A stretch of 51,114 nucleotides of DNA from Lachnospiraceae bacterium. Lineage in GTDB: Bacteria > Bacillota > Clostridia > Lachnospirales > Lachnospiraceae. The DNA lies in the NCBI GenBank assembly GCA_014804785.1, contig JAAUZD010000026.1:1-51114 (forward strand), read 5' to 3'. Below the pieces are notes generated by a model that saw only the letters and a program-made list of their open reading frames with translations, had not been told where the DNA came from and made no database searches. The position numbers were made by a program, and so were the translations under genes. Positions 8,188 through 15,782 of the stretch are shown here, piece after piece (the first letter of the stretch is position 1; every line of letters starts with the position of its first letter).

Positions 8188-9579
8188 TCAAAAGTATCCG
8201 TATAGCCGTCTTAAATCGTAATGACCTCCGTAATCTCCTATGGCGGTCACATTTGCTTCATACCGCTCTATGCACCAATCCATTTTGAAATTATGATTAC
8301 CATCATAGAGCCTTATGTCCATTTCCATAATATCCATTGTTCGCAGATTGATTGTTTCTTCTTCCACTAGTAGAATCATACTTGCAAGATATTGATCATA
8401 AGACCATCCTTGATTGCTTTCCGTGCAATAAATGCTGCCCTCAAGTACATGCATAACAGACATGCTATGGCTGGATTTTCTTACTGGGATGCTTTTACCT
8501 TCATAAATTGCCCGGACATCACCTACGCTTTCAAGAAACGCACAAGCATACAAAATGCTTTCAGCGACAGGTTCTTTAAATTCATCTTTTAGCGAAACAG
8601 CCTGAAGCTCCCCCGCTGCCGCAAGTGCCTGCGCTCTCAAATTATCATCCGACAAAGCACAGGCTGCATTATCGGCAAAACGTATCCTAAATAGCCTCTC
8701 TGCCACAGCTCTTGCATTTTCCAGGTCAGAAGCATTTCCTTCTGCTACATATTCCAATTGACAGGAAAGAAGAGAAGATTTCTTGGGACATCCTAAATAT
8801 CCCATTTTCTCAAAAAGATAGGATAAAAATAAATCTTCTTCTCTTTTAAACTCCTGTCTGTTACTTCCAGTATTTTTTATTTGCCTGTGAGAAATATAAT
8901 TTCCCAAAGACAGATTTGCCGGACTGATAGATTCTGTATTTACTCTGGCTAAAAATAAAACATCACTTTGTGCCAGACTATAGACCCAGTCTGCTGGGTT
9001 GGACAGTGATACTTCTTCCCAGATTCCTTCTTCATTTAAGACACAAGGAAGCTCCATTCCATCCAGCTGTTCCATAACACTGCTCCACTCTTCCATGGGA
9101 GTACCTTGATCAAGTGCCCGTATTTCTTCCATCCCTCCCGGCACTTCTCTTTCTTTGCCAGAGATTCCAGTATCCTCCACATAACAAATTGCCTGATTTC
9201 TCATGGATGCACCCATCCCTGCCGCTGCAGTTTCAAAATATGGGATGGCGACATCTTGTATTCTCAATTTTCCCCAAGGCGCATCTTTTCCTGCAAGAAT
9301 TCTGGAGGTATTTTCTTCTATGTAATACCAGAGTCGATCTTCCACATGAGAGACGCAAGGTTCCTTTCCTAAATAAGATGCATCAATATAAATAAGATCA
9401 TATCTTTCCAAAAGTTCTGCATGAAATTCTGACAAAACCGAATTCATACCTGTATCCACAGCGCACTCATATCTTACTTTTACAGCATTTCTGACAGCAT
9501 TTCCGGTAAGCAGAAGAATAAAACCAGTCAATATTGACAACGAAAGAGACAAAAATATCGTTAAATATCCTTTCATCAT
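8188..9579 (-). CDS. DUF5702 protein of the Tad pilus locus (TadG-like role)
   Basis: This 463-residue protein begins with a short cytoplasmic stretch and one membrane helix (MKGYLTIFLSLSLSILTGFILLLTGNAVRNA). It continues with the conserved block VDTGMNSVLSEFHAELLERYDLIYID typical of DUF5702 proteins in clostridial Tad operons. The rest is predicted extracytoplasmic. DUF5702 proteins occupy the place of TadG-like pilus accessory proteins; the exact role is not known. Its start overlaps the flp stop by 4 bp (ATGA), so it is translationally coupled to the major pilin. It lacks the glutamate at +5 of the pilins and is probably not processed. Confidence 0.8.
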   Translation of the reverse strand: MMKGYLTIFLSLSLSILTGFILLLTGNAVRNAVKVRYECAVDTGMNSVLSEFHAELLERYDLIYIDASYLGKEPCVSHVEDRLWYYIEENTSRILAGKDAPWGKLRIQDVAIPYFETAAAGMGASMRNQAICYVEDTGISGKEREVPGGMEEIRALDQGTPMEEWSSVMEQLDGMELPCVLNEEGIWEEVSLSNPADWVYSLAQSDVLFLARVNTESISPANLSLGNYISHRQIKNTGSNRQEFKREEDLFLSYLFEKMGYLGCPKKSSLLSCQLEYVAEGNASDLENARAVAERLFRIRFADNAACALSDDNLRAQALAAAGELQAVSLKDEFKEPVAESILYACAFLESVGDVRAIYEGKSIPVRKSSHSMSVMHVLEGSIYCTESNQGWSYDQYLASMILLVEEETINLRTMDIMEMDIRLYDGNHNFKMDWCIERYEANVTAIGDYGGHYDLRRLYGYF

Positions 9580-9752
9580 GCTAGAATGGCAGCACTGTCT
9601 AAGGAAATTTTTTCAAATATAGTGCTGGCAAGCTCCTGAATTTGTGTCTTAAAAATCAGTACAAGACCAATTAAAACCACAATAATCAATATCATTTCCA
9701 CTGTCCCCATTCCCTGATTATTGCTTTTTCTCTTTTTTATTCTTTTTTTCAT
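9576..9752 (-). CDS. flp: Flp-type IVb pilin
   Basis: This 58-residue protein is the likely major pilin. It has a basic leader (KKRIKKRKSNNQG) ending in glycine, then MGTVEMILIIVVLIGLVLIF with glutamate at +5, the hallmark of Flp pilins, and a short hydrophilic tail. Size and layout match the Flp1-like family. The start at 9752 is supported by GGAGG 5 nt upstream; an open frame to 9800 would overlap tadC without an RBS. It lies 34 nt after tadC. High translation from the strong RBS fits a structural subunit. Confidence 0.88.
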   Translation of the reverse strand: MKKRIKKRKSNNQGMGTVEMILIIVVLIGLVLIFKTQIQELASTIFEKISLDSAAILA

Positions 9753-9786
9753 CTTTTCCTCCATTCCGGCATTTATTTGATGCCAA

Positions 9787-11142
9787 TTAAATATTTCCAA
9801 AATCCAAATAGGCGGGCAAAAGTACTAAAAACATGACCAATACCAGCATCAGCATCATCGGAAACAGTAATCTGGTACCTGCTTCCTCGCCCGCTTTCTT
9901 TGCTATATTTCTCCGATCCTCCTGGGCGCCATCCGCCTCCTGCGCAAGGATGGTAAGAAGCTGACTATTTCCCTGCTTTAAATGAACAGCCAGCAAAAAA
10001 CTCAGCCTTCGATACCTTGTCTCTCCGCATCTCTTTCCAAATTCCCGGTAAACCTGTTCTTCCGTTACACCATTTTCTAACTGGTGACAAGATATCCTCA
10101 TTTCCTCATAAAGATAGCTCTTCTTCTGTTTTTGAGGATTCTCATAATCCTTCATAATCCTGTAAAATGCATTTTTGACGGTAAGACCCGCAGACATATA
10201 TAATCGAAGTTTGCTGACAAACCCTGGATAGTCTGAAAGCAGCTGCTGATTTCTTTTTCTGCACTCCTTTTCCAAATCTTTTTCCATTCCTCTTACAGCC
10301 ATTACAGAACCAAAAATAGCTAAGAAAATAATCAAGACTGTATAATTTTTTTTGACTTCTTTCCACACAATTGATTTTCCTTGTAAACTGCCAGGAAGTA
10401 CGATCTGTCTGCGGCTTGTTCCATCCGTATCTATTGCGAACAGCAAGTCTTGCAATGATTGAAAAAATTGTTCTTCCTCATCAGACATTTCCGGTAGTAA
10501 AAATACTTTATAAGTAAAACTTGTTTTTTCCTGCCCGTATGATACTGTTACGGTTAAATCTACCTCCTCTTTCGTATCAACTTCATCTCTCGCTACTTTT
10601 CCATCCCTATTTATCTTTTTATAATCACTGCTGTCCCATGTAAGCTGGAACGGATAACCAACTACAGAAGAAACCAGATTTAAATCACTGGTCACGTGCT
10701 CTAAATCAGTATTTTCCTTTTTGATTAAGTCAGGTAATTCCGCATAAAGTTTTTCTTGCAGCTTCCTTTGTTCCTCCTGCGAAAGCCTTCTGGCTTTTAC
10801 CAAAAATGGTATTTCCCTGCTCCATTTTTCCGTTTCCGCGAGCAATGTTACCTTATAATCCCCTGCGTCCCACTCATTCCTAATGAGGCACATCCCTTCC
10901 GCAAGTCTGTTCTCCATCCGGCTGCACAGCTGAAGAAAGACGGCAGACACAATCCCAATAACCAAAATTCCCAATATTACAGCCAATTTCTTTACACTAA
11001 AAGCGTCTTGTAGTTTTTCTATACTTTCCAGCGGGTACAATTGCTGCAGTTCCTTATATATCTTTTGATTCTGTTTTCTGCTAATAACCGGCTTCAATTT
11101 TCCGTGAAGCTTTTTTGCCAACGGTAAAAATGGATTTTTCAT
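9787..11142 (-). CDS. tadC: TadC-like type II secretion F-family membrane protein with Ig-like insert
   Basis: The C-terminal half (SDYPGFVSKLRLYMSAGLTVKNAF to GEEAGTRLLFPMMLMLVLVM) is a T2SSF domain typical of TadC, an inner-membrane platform protein of the Flp pilus machine. At 451 residues it is about 150 longer than usual TadC. Between the first helix (residues 52-72) and the second (about 268-286) lies an extracytoplasmic region. Part of it, LTWDSSDYKKINRDGKV with flanking strands, resembles a bacterial atrophied Ig-like (aBig) domain. The start ATG has AGGGG at good spacing. It follows tadB after 21 nt. Confidence 0.83.
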   Translation of the reverse strand: MKNPFLPLAKKLHGKLKPVISRKQNQKIYKELQQLYPLESIEKLQDAFSVKKLAVILGILVIGIVSAVFLQLCSRMENRLAEGMCLIRNEWDAGDYKVTLLAETEKWSREIPFLVKARRLSQEEQRKLQEKLYAELPDLIKKENTDLEHVTSDLNLVSSVVGYPFQLTWDSSDYKKINRDGKVARDEVDTKEEVDLTVTVSYGQEKTSFTYKVFLLPEMSDEEEQFFQSLQDLLFAIDTDGTSRRQIVLPGSLQGKSIVWKEVKKNYTVLIIFLAIFGSVMAVRGMEKDLEKECRKRNQQLLSDYPGFVSKLRLYMSAGLTVKNAFYRIMKDYENPQKQKKSYLYEEMRISCHQLENGVTEEQVYREFGKRCGETRYRRLSFLLAVHLKQGNSQLLTILAQEADGAQEDRRNIAKKAGEEAGTRLLFPMMLMLVLVMFLVLLPAYLDFGNI

Positions 11143-11163
11143 TGGATACCCCTTTTTGCAGGA

Positions 11164-11931
11164 TTATATTTCTATGGAAATGATATGAACAGACAGTACA
11201 TAAGCACTTATATAGGTAAGCAGGCAAAGACTCATAACGAATAAGCCTGCCATAGAATGATACAGATTATAAAAATATCCTGGAGAAGTAATACTGATGT
11301 AAAGCATGATTGCAAAAGGCATCACATTCATAATTTTTTGCTCCAATCTTCTTCCACTTAATAAAACAGCAATTTCTTTCTCTGCTTCAATTTTGTGAAT
11401 AATGATATCTGCCGTTTTTTCCATCACAGATGCCATATTTCCACTGCTTCTCTGGGAAATTTCATATACCTGTGCAAATTCAGTGATCTCTGTGATATCA
11501 AGCTGACTGCCAATCTGTTTCCATAATCCGGTAAAAGAACTATTATTCTCTCTTCCTGCCTTTAAAATGCGCAGCATACGGCAGACGCTGCTATCCTCAC
11601 CAAACAATCCTTTCATATCCTGATAGCTTGAAAGAAAGGCATTTTCTGCGGAATATCCCGCTTTTTGCCCGGTTGCCGTAAGCAGCATCAACTCTTTGAA
11701 CTGCTCTCTTGCAGCTTCTTTTTTCTTTTGGTATAGCATCTTTTTTTCCATCCGGTAATATCCGAAGCCTATCCCGGCAAGAGGCAAAATCGCCCAGACC
11801 GACTGATAAAAGAAATAGTCCAAAAGAAATATTACAAAAGCTGTTTTCCCCAAAAGATATCTGCTCTCCGAAGCTGTCAATTGGAAGAAGTCCCATTCGT
11901 CACAATCCTGTTGTTTTAAATTTCTCCACAT
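11164..11931 (-). CDS. tadB: TadB-like type II secretion F-family membrane protein
   Basis: This 255-residue protein carries a T2SSF domain (ELMLLTATGQKAGYSAENAF, YEISQRSSGNMASVMEKTADII) flanked by membrane helices: one pair near the N-terminus (FVIFLLDYFFYQSVWAILPL) and two at the C-terminus. It matches TadB, which with TadC forms the inner-membrane platform on which the TadA ATPase acts. The first 32 bp overlap the 3' end of tadA, so translation is coupled. GGGAG stands about 9 nt before the ATG. Confidence 0.85.
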   Translation of the reverse strand: MWRNLKQQDCDEWDFFQLTASESRYLLGKTAFVIFLLDYFFYQSVWAILPLAGIGFGYYRMEKKMLYQKKKEAAREQFKELMLLTATGQKAGYSAENAFLSSYQDMKGLFGEDSSVCRMLRILKAGRENNSSFTGLWKQIGSQLDITEITEFAQVYEISQRSSGNMASVMEKTADIIIHKIEAEKEIAVLLSGRRLEQKIMNVMPFAIMLYISITSPGYFYNLYHSMAGLFVMSLCLLTYISAYVLSVHIISIEI

Positions 11932-13102
11932 GCTTCATTTCTCCCAGTTTTTTTAAATCACCGCATATTTTGCCGTTATCTGAAATTTCTTTTTGCTCGA
12001 ACCGATAGATTGTCCTCATTTTAACTTCTCCTTCAGATAGTCCGACTGGCTCTGCGATCTCCAGTACACGTCTGCTTCCATCCCTTAATCTTCCCAGATG
12101 AATAATCAGATCAAACCCTGATGCAATCTGCCTGCGTATGGCGGGGAGCGGCATGTCCATACCCATAAGCACCATTGTTTCCAGGCGGCTGACCACATCT
12201 CTGACACTGTTTGCATGTACCGTAGTCATTGCACTGTGACCTACATTTATGCTTTGAAGCATATCTACCGCCTCCTTGCCCCGTACCTCACCAACAACAA
12301 TTCGGTCAGGCCGCATCCGCAGAGAAGCCTTTAGCAAATCCCGGATGGTTATTTCCTTACACCCTTCCACATTGGCATTTCTTGTCTCCAAGCTGACCAG
12401 ATTGGGAATGTTTCTAATTTGCAGTTCTGCACTGTCCTCTATCGTAATTACCCGCTCTGATTCTGGGATAAAGTTTGACAGGACATTTAGGAAAGTTGTC
12501 TTTCCTGATCCTGTTCCGCCGCATACCAGAATATTGCATCCTGCCTGTACCAGCGTTTCAAGCTGGTCCTTACATTCTCTGGACAGACAGCCCATGGAAA
12601 GAAGTTCATCCATGGTAATTGGATTGGGCGGGAATCGTCTGATAGTGAGTATGGGTCCGTTAATGGCTACCGGATCCAGTACTACATTTACTCTTGCACC
12701 ATCTGAAAGCCTAGCATCTACAATTGGCGACGCTTCATTGACAACGCGATTACATTTTGCAGTAATCTGCCAGATAACTTGTTTCAATTTTTCTGCCGAA
12801 TCAAAGCATATATCAAGTTTATTGATTTTCCCTTTCTGCTCTATGAAAATACCCTGCGTGCCATTGACCATAATTTCCGTAATCTGCGGATTTTCAATTA
12901 ATTCCTGCAGGATTCCGAGTTGCCTGATTGAGTGAAATATTTCTTTCCGGCACCGTTCCCTTACTGAAACCTCCAGATATCGTTTCTTACTTTCCTGCTG
13001 AATCTGCTCATCTATCAGTTCCATAATTTCATCTTCTGTCATTTCCCTGGACAGATTTAATCTCTGTATGATTAATTCCTGCAAACCCATGTTCTTATCC
13101 AT
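11900..13102 (-). CDS. tadA: TadA/CpaF-type secretion ATPase
   Basis: This 400-residue hexameric ATPase powers Flp pilus assembly. It shows the Walker A motif CGGTGSGKTTFLNVL, the Asp-box region ITIEDSAELQI, the Walker B region RPDRIVVGEVRGKEAVDML and the His-box GHSAMTTVHANS. These are in normal order for the CpaF subfamily. The start at 13102 is chosen because AAAGGAG lies 5 nt upstream; it overlaps the tadZ stop by 8 bp. A frame start 15 nt earlier would bury the RBS. The 3' end overlaps tadB by 32 bp. Confidence 0.95.
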   Translation of the reverse strand: MDKNMGLQELIIQRLNLSREMTEDEIMELIDEQIQQESKKRYLEVSVRERCRKEIFHSIRQLGILQELIENPQITEIMVNGTQGIFIEQKGKINKLDICFDSAEKLKQVIWQITAKCNRVVNEASPIVDARLSDGARVNVVLDPVAINGPILTIRRFPPNPITMDELLSMGCLSRECKDQLETLVQAGCNILVCGGTGSGKTTFLNVLSNFIPESERVITIEDSAELQIRNIPNLVSLETRNANVEGCKEITIRDLLKASLRMRPDRIVVGEVRGKEAVDMLQSINVGHSAMTTVHANSVRDVVSRLETMVLMGMDMPLPAIRRQIASGFDLIIHLGRLRDGSRRVLEIAEPVGLSEGEVKMRTIYRFEQKEISDNGKICGDLKKLGEMKHVEKFKTTGL

Positions 13103-14114
13103 TTGACTCCTTTCCAAAAAGCTCCGGGAAAACCTTTGACTTGATATAGCCTGCCAGTTCTCCGTAAGTCAATTCTTCAAAATGTACTGGAAGCTGTTTG
13201 AAAATTGGGAGCTTCCATTTGGTTGTTCTGGCTGTAATGTCCCCATAATCCATACTTTCCAGAGCTTTCTCATATTGCTCTATCTTGGCAAGCGCTGCCC
13301 CATCTTCTCTGGAAATCGTATAGATATAATCACATTCTCTAAGGACATCCCACAAATCCAATATTCCATCTGACAAGTCTAGAATCATATATTCATATTC
13401 ACTGCTTTTTTCGATTTCCTGAAATAGATCGATCCACTGATTTCCCCTGATTCCGGCTAAGTTCTGGTATATATCCGCAGGGGGTATGAAATCCAGCCCG
13501 TTTACAGTCTCTATCATACTTTCCATCCGGTATGCCAGTTTCTCACGCGCGCATGAAAAATAATACATCAGATCCGAAATATCACTATCAAAATTTTTGC
13601 TCATCATCCGGGCAAAGCCTGAATAAATTTCAAAATTCAAATACAGGGTTTTACAGCTTTTGGCAAGCATTTGTCCTAGTGTTAATGAAAATGTGGTCTG
13701 CAGGCATCTTCCTACGGGTGTATAAACACCAATAATTTTCATTTTCTTTAAGCCTGTTCTTAATGCCGCGGGCACTGTTTTCGACTTATCGCTGTAGTAT
13801 GCCATAACTTCGTGGAGAATTGTTTCACATGATTGATACTTGTTGATATGATGCAGAGCTTTGTTTAGATTTTCTCCGCTTTCACTGAGAATAATGATGT
13901 GTGGAATATTTAAGGTTTCCACTTCCTGTTTGTATGCGCTTTCTGAAATGAGAAGACATTCGATATCTTTGATTTTAGAGCAGGAAAAAAACCTGTTTCC
14001 ATCTGTAAAAACATAAACCTCAAAAGGCAGATTTGTCTTGCCGCTGATGAACTCCATTAACCGATATGCATATCTCTCCTCGCTGTCAAAAATCGCAAGG
14101 ATTCCTTTATCCAA
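13095..14114 (-). CDS. tadZ: TadZ/CpaE-like ParA-family protein with degenerate P-loop
   Basis: This 339-residue protein has an N-terminal receiver-like half (ILAIFDSEERYAYRLMEFI, IECLLISESAY) and a ParA/MinD-like second half, the layout of TadZ/CpaE, which positions the pilus machine. The P-loop is replaced by IIGVYTPVGRCLQTTFSL, which lacks the lysines of KGGxGKT, so ATP hydrolysis is doubtful. Later blocks (YLNFEIYSGF, YEYMILDLSDGILD) follow the switch regions. The start is TTG at 14114 with GGAAGGGGG about 6 nt upstream. It is the first gene of the Tad operon, behind a leader of about 210 nt. Confidence 0.8.
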   Translation of the reverse strand: MDKGILAIFDSEERYAYRLMEFISGKTNLPFEVYVFTDGNRFFSCSKIKDIECLLISESAYKQEVETLNIPHIIILSESGENLNKALHHINKYQSCETILHEVMAYYSDKSKTVPAALRTGLKKMKIIGVYTPVGRCLQTTFSLTLGQMLAKSCKTLYLNFEIYSGFARMMSKNFDSDISDLMYYFSCAREKLAYRMESMIETVNGLDFIPPADIYQNLAGIRGNQWIDLFQEIEKSSEYEYMILDLSDGILDLWDVLRECDYIYTISREDGAALAKIEQYEKALESMDYGDITARTTKWKLPIFKQLPVHFEELTYGELAGYIKSKVFPELFGKESNG

Positions 14115-14328
14115 TGATGACCCCCTTCCTGATTACAAAAAACCAAAATATTTCTACACATTTCACAATTTTTAAATTAGAATGTTGATTTCCGGAAGGA
14201 ACCCTTCCAAATGAACCAGATATCTCTGCTCACTGACTAGCAAGCAGTTATATTTGATTAAGAAAAAATGATTGTCACACATAAGATCCAGAAAGCATCT
14301 TATCTGACCAAGAACGTTCTTGTTTGTA
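14115..14328 (-). other. structured 5' leader of the Tad operon
   Basis: This gene-free stretch of about 214 nt between the promoter and tadZ can form several hairpins on the minus strand: ATAAGAT/ATCTTAT (about 14299-14277), CTGCTTGC/GTGAGCAG (near 14250-14225) and GGAAGG-GTT-CCTTCC (about 14208-14194). No U-tract terminator is seen, and I do not recognise a known riboswitch class such as the cyclic-di-GMP types. The remaining 14364-14508 is AT-rich without a gene. Confidence 0.45.
14309..14322. promoter_or_regulatory. perfect palindrome at the start of the Tad operon transcript
   Basis: CAAGAACGTTCTTG is a perfect 14-bp palindrome. It lies about 6 to 20 nt downstream of the predicted start of the Tad transcript, a position typical for a repressor operator. 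It is not a Firmicute LexA box, because the GAAC and GTTC halves are not separated by 4 nt. Confidence 0.5.
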
Positions 14329-14334
14329 AAATGG

Positions 14335-14363
14335 ATTATATAAGATATTTTTTTACTTGTCCA
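14335..14363 (-). promoter_or_regulatory. Tad operon promoter (sigma-A)
   Basis: On the minus strand TGGACA (14363-14358), a 17-nt spacer and perfect TATAAT (14340-14335). Transcription would start near 14328 and read tadZ after a leader of about 214 nt. Confidence 0.7.
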
Positions 14364-14508
14364 TAGATAAATGATATATTTTTAATTTTTGTAGATATTA
14401 CACAAAAAATAAAAATTTTTTTCCCGAAAAACCCCTGAATGCCTTGAAAATCCAACATTTGTGGATGTCAATTATTTCTTACCCATACCTTTAGTTTCTC
14501 TTTTGATA

Positions 14509-14787
14509 TCACAAAAGCATATAAAAATTAATCCCATAAAGCATTGCAATTCCCGGAACTCCCAATACTCCGGTAGTCAAAAAAGTAATCGGATTATAAC
14601 CTATCTGCACTCCGGGAAGTACATCTGCAAGCAGGAAATTTACAAAATAAATCGACATCATACCTAAAACCCCACGGAGTATGAAATTAATCATCCATTC
14701 TGCCCGGCTTTTCATAATACCAATCAGCAGCACCACAACCAAAATGACAGCAATCAGAATAATACCTGTGTATGTATTCATCATCAT
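14509..14787 (-). CDS. BofA-like (pro-sigmaK processing inhibitor) family membrane protein
   Basis: This 92-residue protein has three hydrophobic segments and the family signature near the C-terminus, IGYNPITFLTTGVLGVPGIAMLYGI. BofA in Bacillus inhibits the SpoIVFB protease that activates sigma-K in the mother cell. In clostridia the family is kept beside yaaL/DUF2508, as here. The start lies at a run of three ATG codons behind GGAAGGATGA. The DUF2508 gene is divergent and shares the 218-bp spacer. Whether this organism sporulates is not shown by the window. Confidence 0.8.
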   Translation of the reverse strand: MMMNTYTGIILIAVILVVVLLIGIMKSRAEWMINFILRGVLGMMSIYFVNFLLADVLPGVQIGYNPITFLTTGVLGVPGIAMLYGINFYMLL

Positions 14788-15005
14788 TCATCCTTCCTTT
14801 CCCTTCAATATATGTCCAAAATTCAAAGCATATACCAGAATAAGGATAATCCCATACAAAAATATCGGAAGGCTGAATAGTAATAAAAAATCGGTTCATA
14901 CTCATAATATACAGGTAATTAATGGATAATATCGGAATAATATGTAAAGAGAAGAAAAACGCTCTTTGTACAAACTGTTTATATATCAAATAAAAGGGGT
15001 ATGCC

Positions 15006-15308
15006 ATGAAGATGTATTTTAGTCAGAGTTCCCGCGTAAATCGCACACTTTCCGAAAAAGAAATTGAACGCAATGCTTTGTTATCAGATTTGGAAAAAAC
15101 CAAAAAGGCATTGGAAATCGCCTATTCTGGTTTTGACAATGTGATTGAACCAGATTTAATCGACTGTTACATTTATGAAGTGAATTCTGTCTTAAAACGC
15201 TATAAATTCTTATTAGAACAGGCAGCGGCTTTAAGCCTGCTGCCTGAAGAAGATACGCAAACTGCACCTTTAAACACGGAAACCCCGCTCACTCCCTTGG
15301 TCGGCTAA
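15006..15308 (+). CDS. DUF2508 (YaaL-like) family protein
   Basis: This 100-residue protein matches DUF2508 through LLSDLEKTKKALEIAYSGFDN and EPDLIDCYIYEVNSVLKRYKFLLEQA. The family is cytoplasmic, of unknown function, and commonly adjacent to recR and bofA; here it is divergent from bofA and recR is absent. The ATG at 15006 has AGGGG 6 nt upstream. The conserved part ends near residue 77. The last 20 residues (DTQTAPLNTETPLTPLVG) form a variable tail that overlaps the 3' end of the convergent fliS gene by 39 bp. Confidence 0.82.
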   Translation: MKMYFSQSSRVNRTLSEKEIERNALLSDLEKTKKALEIAYSGFDNVIEPDLIDCYIYEVNSVLKRYKFLLEQAAALSLLPEEDTQTAPLNTETPLTPLVG

Positions 15309-15746
15309 GCTCTCCGTCAAAGTATTTTTGCCATAAGTAAGACCGGCATAAACTGTCTGTGTATTGGACATCACTGGACCGGAAGAATCCTGAGTGCTGA
15401 TTTTTTCGTAGGTTTCGTGAAGCTTTTTCATAATTCTTTCTACATGTTCCAATTCCTCCACAGAATTTCGCATGTCAGCTCTTGCCAACTCCCTATTGGC
15501 ATAGAGATAGAGCTGTAAGAGATTCATCGCCGGCTCATATTCAAAGTGGAGGGATGTCATCAATTCATTGAGGCACCCTCTTGCTTTCCTGATGCCATCC
15601 CTGAAACCATCCCTGTCACCTTTTTCGCGCGCATCTCTGGCTTCTTCAATATAAGCAAGGAGCATTTCATAAAGAATAACCACCAACTGTGACTTATTTG
15701 CCTGGGTTATCCTAAGCGTAAACTGCTGCTTCAACTCTCTCGTCAT
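15270..15746 (-). CDS. fliS: flagellar export chaperone FliS
   Basis: This 158-residue protein matches FliS, the chaperone that binds the C-terminus of flagellin and prevents premature polymerisation before export. Typical blocks are RITQANKSQLVVILYEMLLAYIEEA, IRKARGCLNELMTSLHFEYEPAMNLLQLYLYANREL and VERIMKKLHETYEKI. The conserved helical domain ends near residue 120. A tail of about 30 residues follows and is encoded partly in the convergent overlap with DUF2508. It lies 36 nt downstream of the flagellin gene, its partner, in the same direction. Confidence 0.92.
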   Translation of the reverse strand: MTRELKQQFTLRITQANKSQLVVILYEMLLAYIEEARDAREKGDRDGFRDGIRKARGCLNELMTSLHFEYEPAMNLLQLYLYANRELARADMRNSVEELEHVERIMKKLHETYEKISTQDSSGPVMSNTQTVYAGLTYGKNTLTESLADQGSERGFRV

Positions 15747-15782
15747 TGCTTTTTACCTTTCCAGATTATTTTGCATGAAAAT

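Noticed and set aside
12276-12935. 219-codon open frame on the plus strand
   Set aside because: It is antisense to tadA, whose motifs are complete; the composition is a mirror of the ATPase codons.
14309-14322. CAAGAACGTTCTTG as a LexA/SOS box
   Set aside because: Firmicute LexA sites have GAAC-N4-GTTC; here the half-sites touch, so the site is reported only as an unknown palindrome.
14687-15007. 106-codon open frame on the minus strand in the bofA/DUF2508 spacer
   Set aside because: No RBS, overlaps the start of bofA in another frame, and the sequence resembles no protein family.
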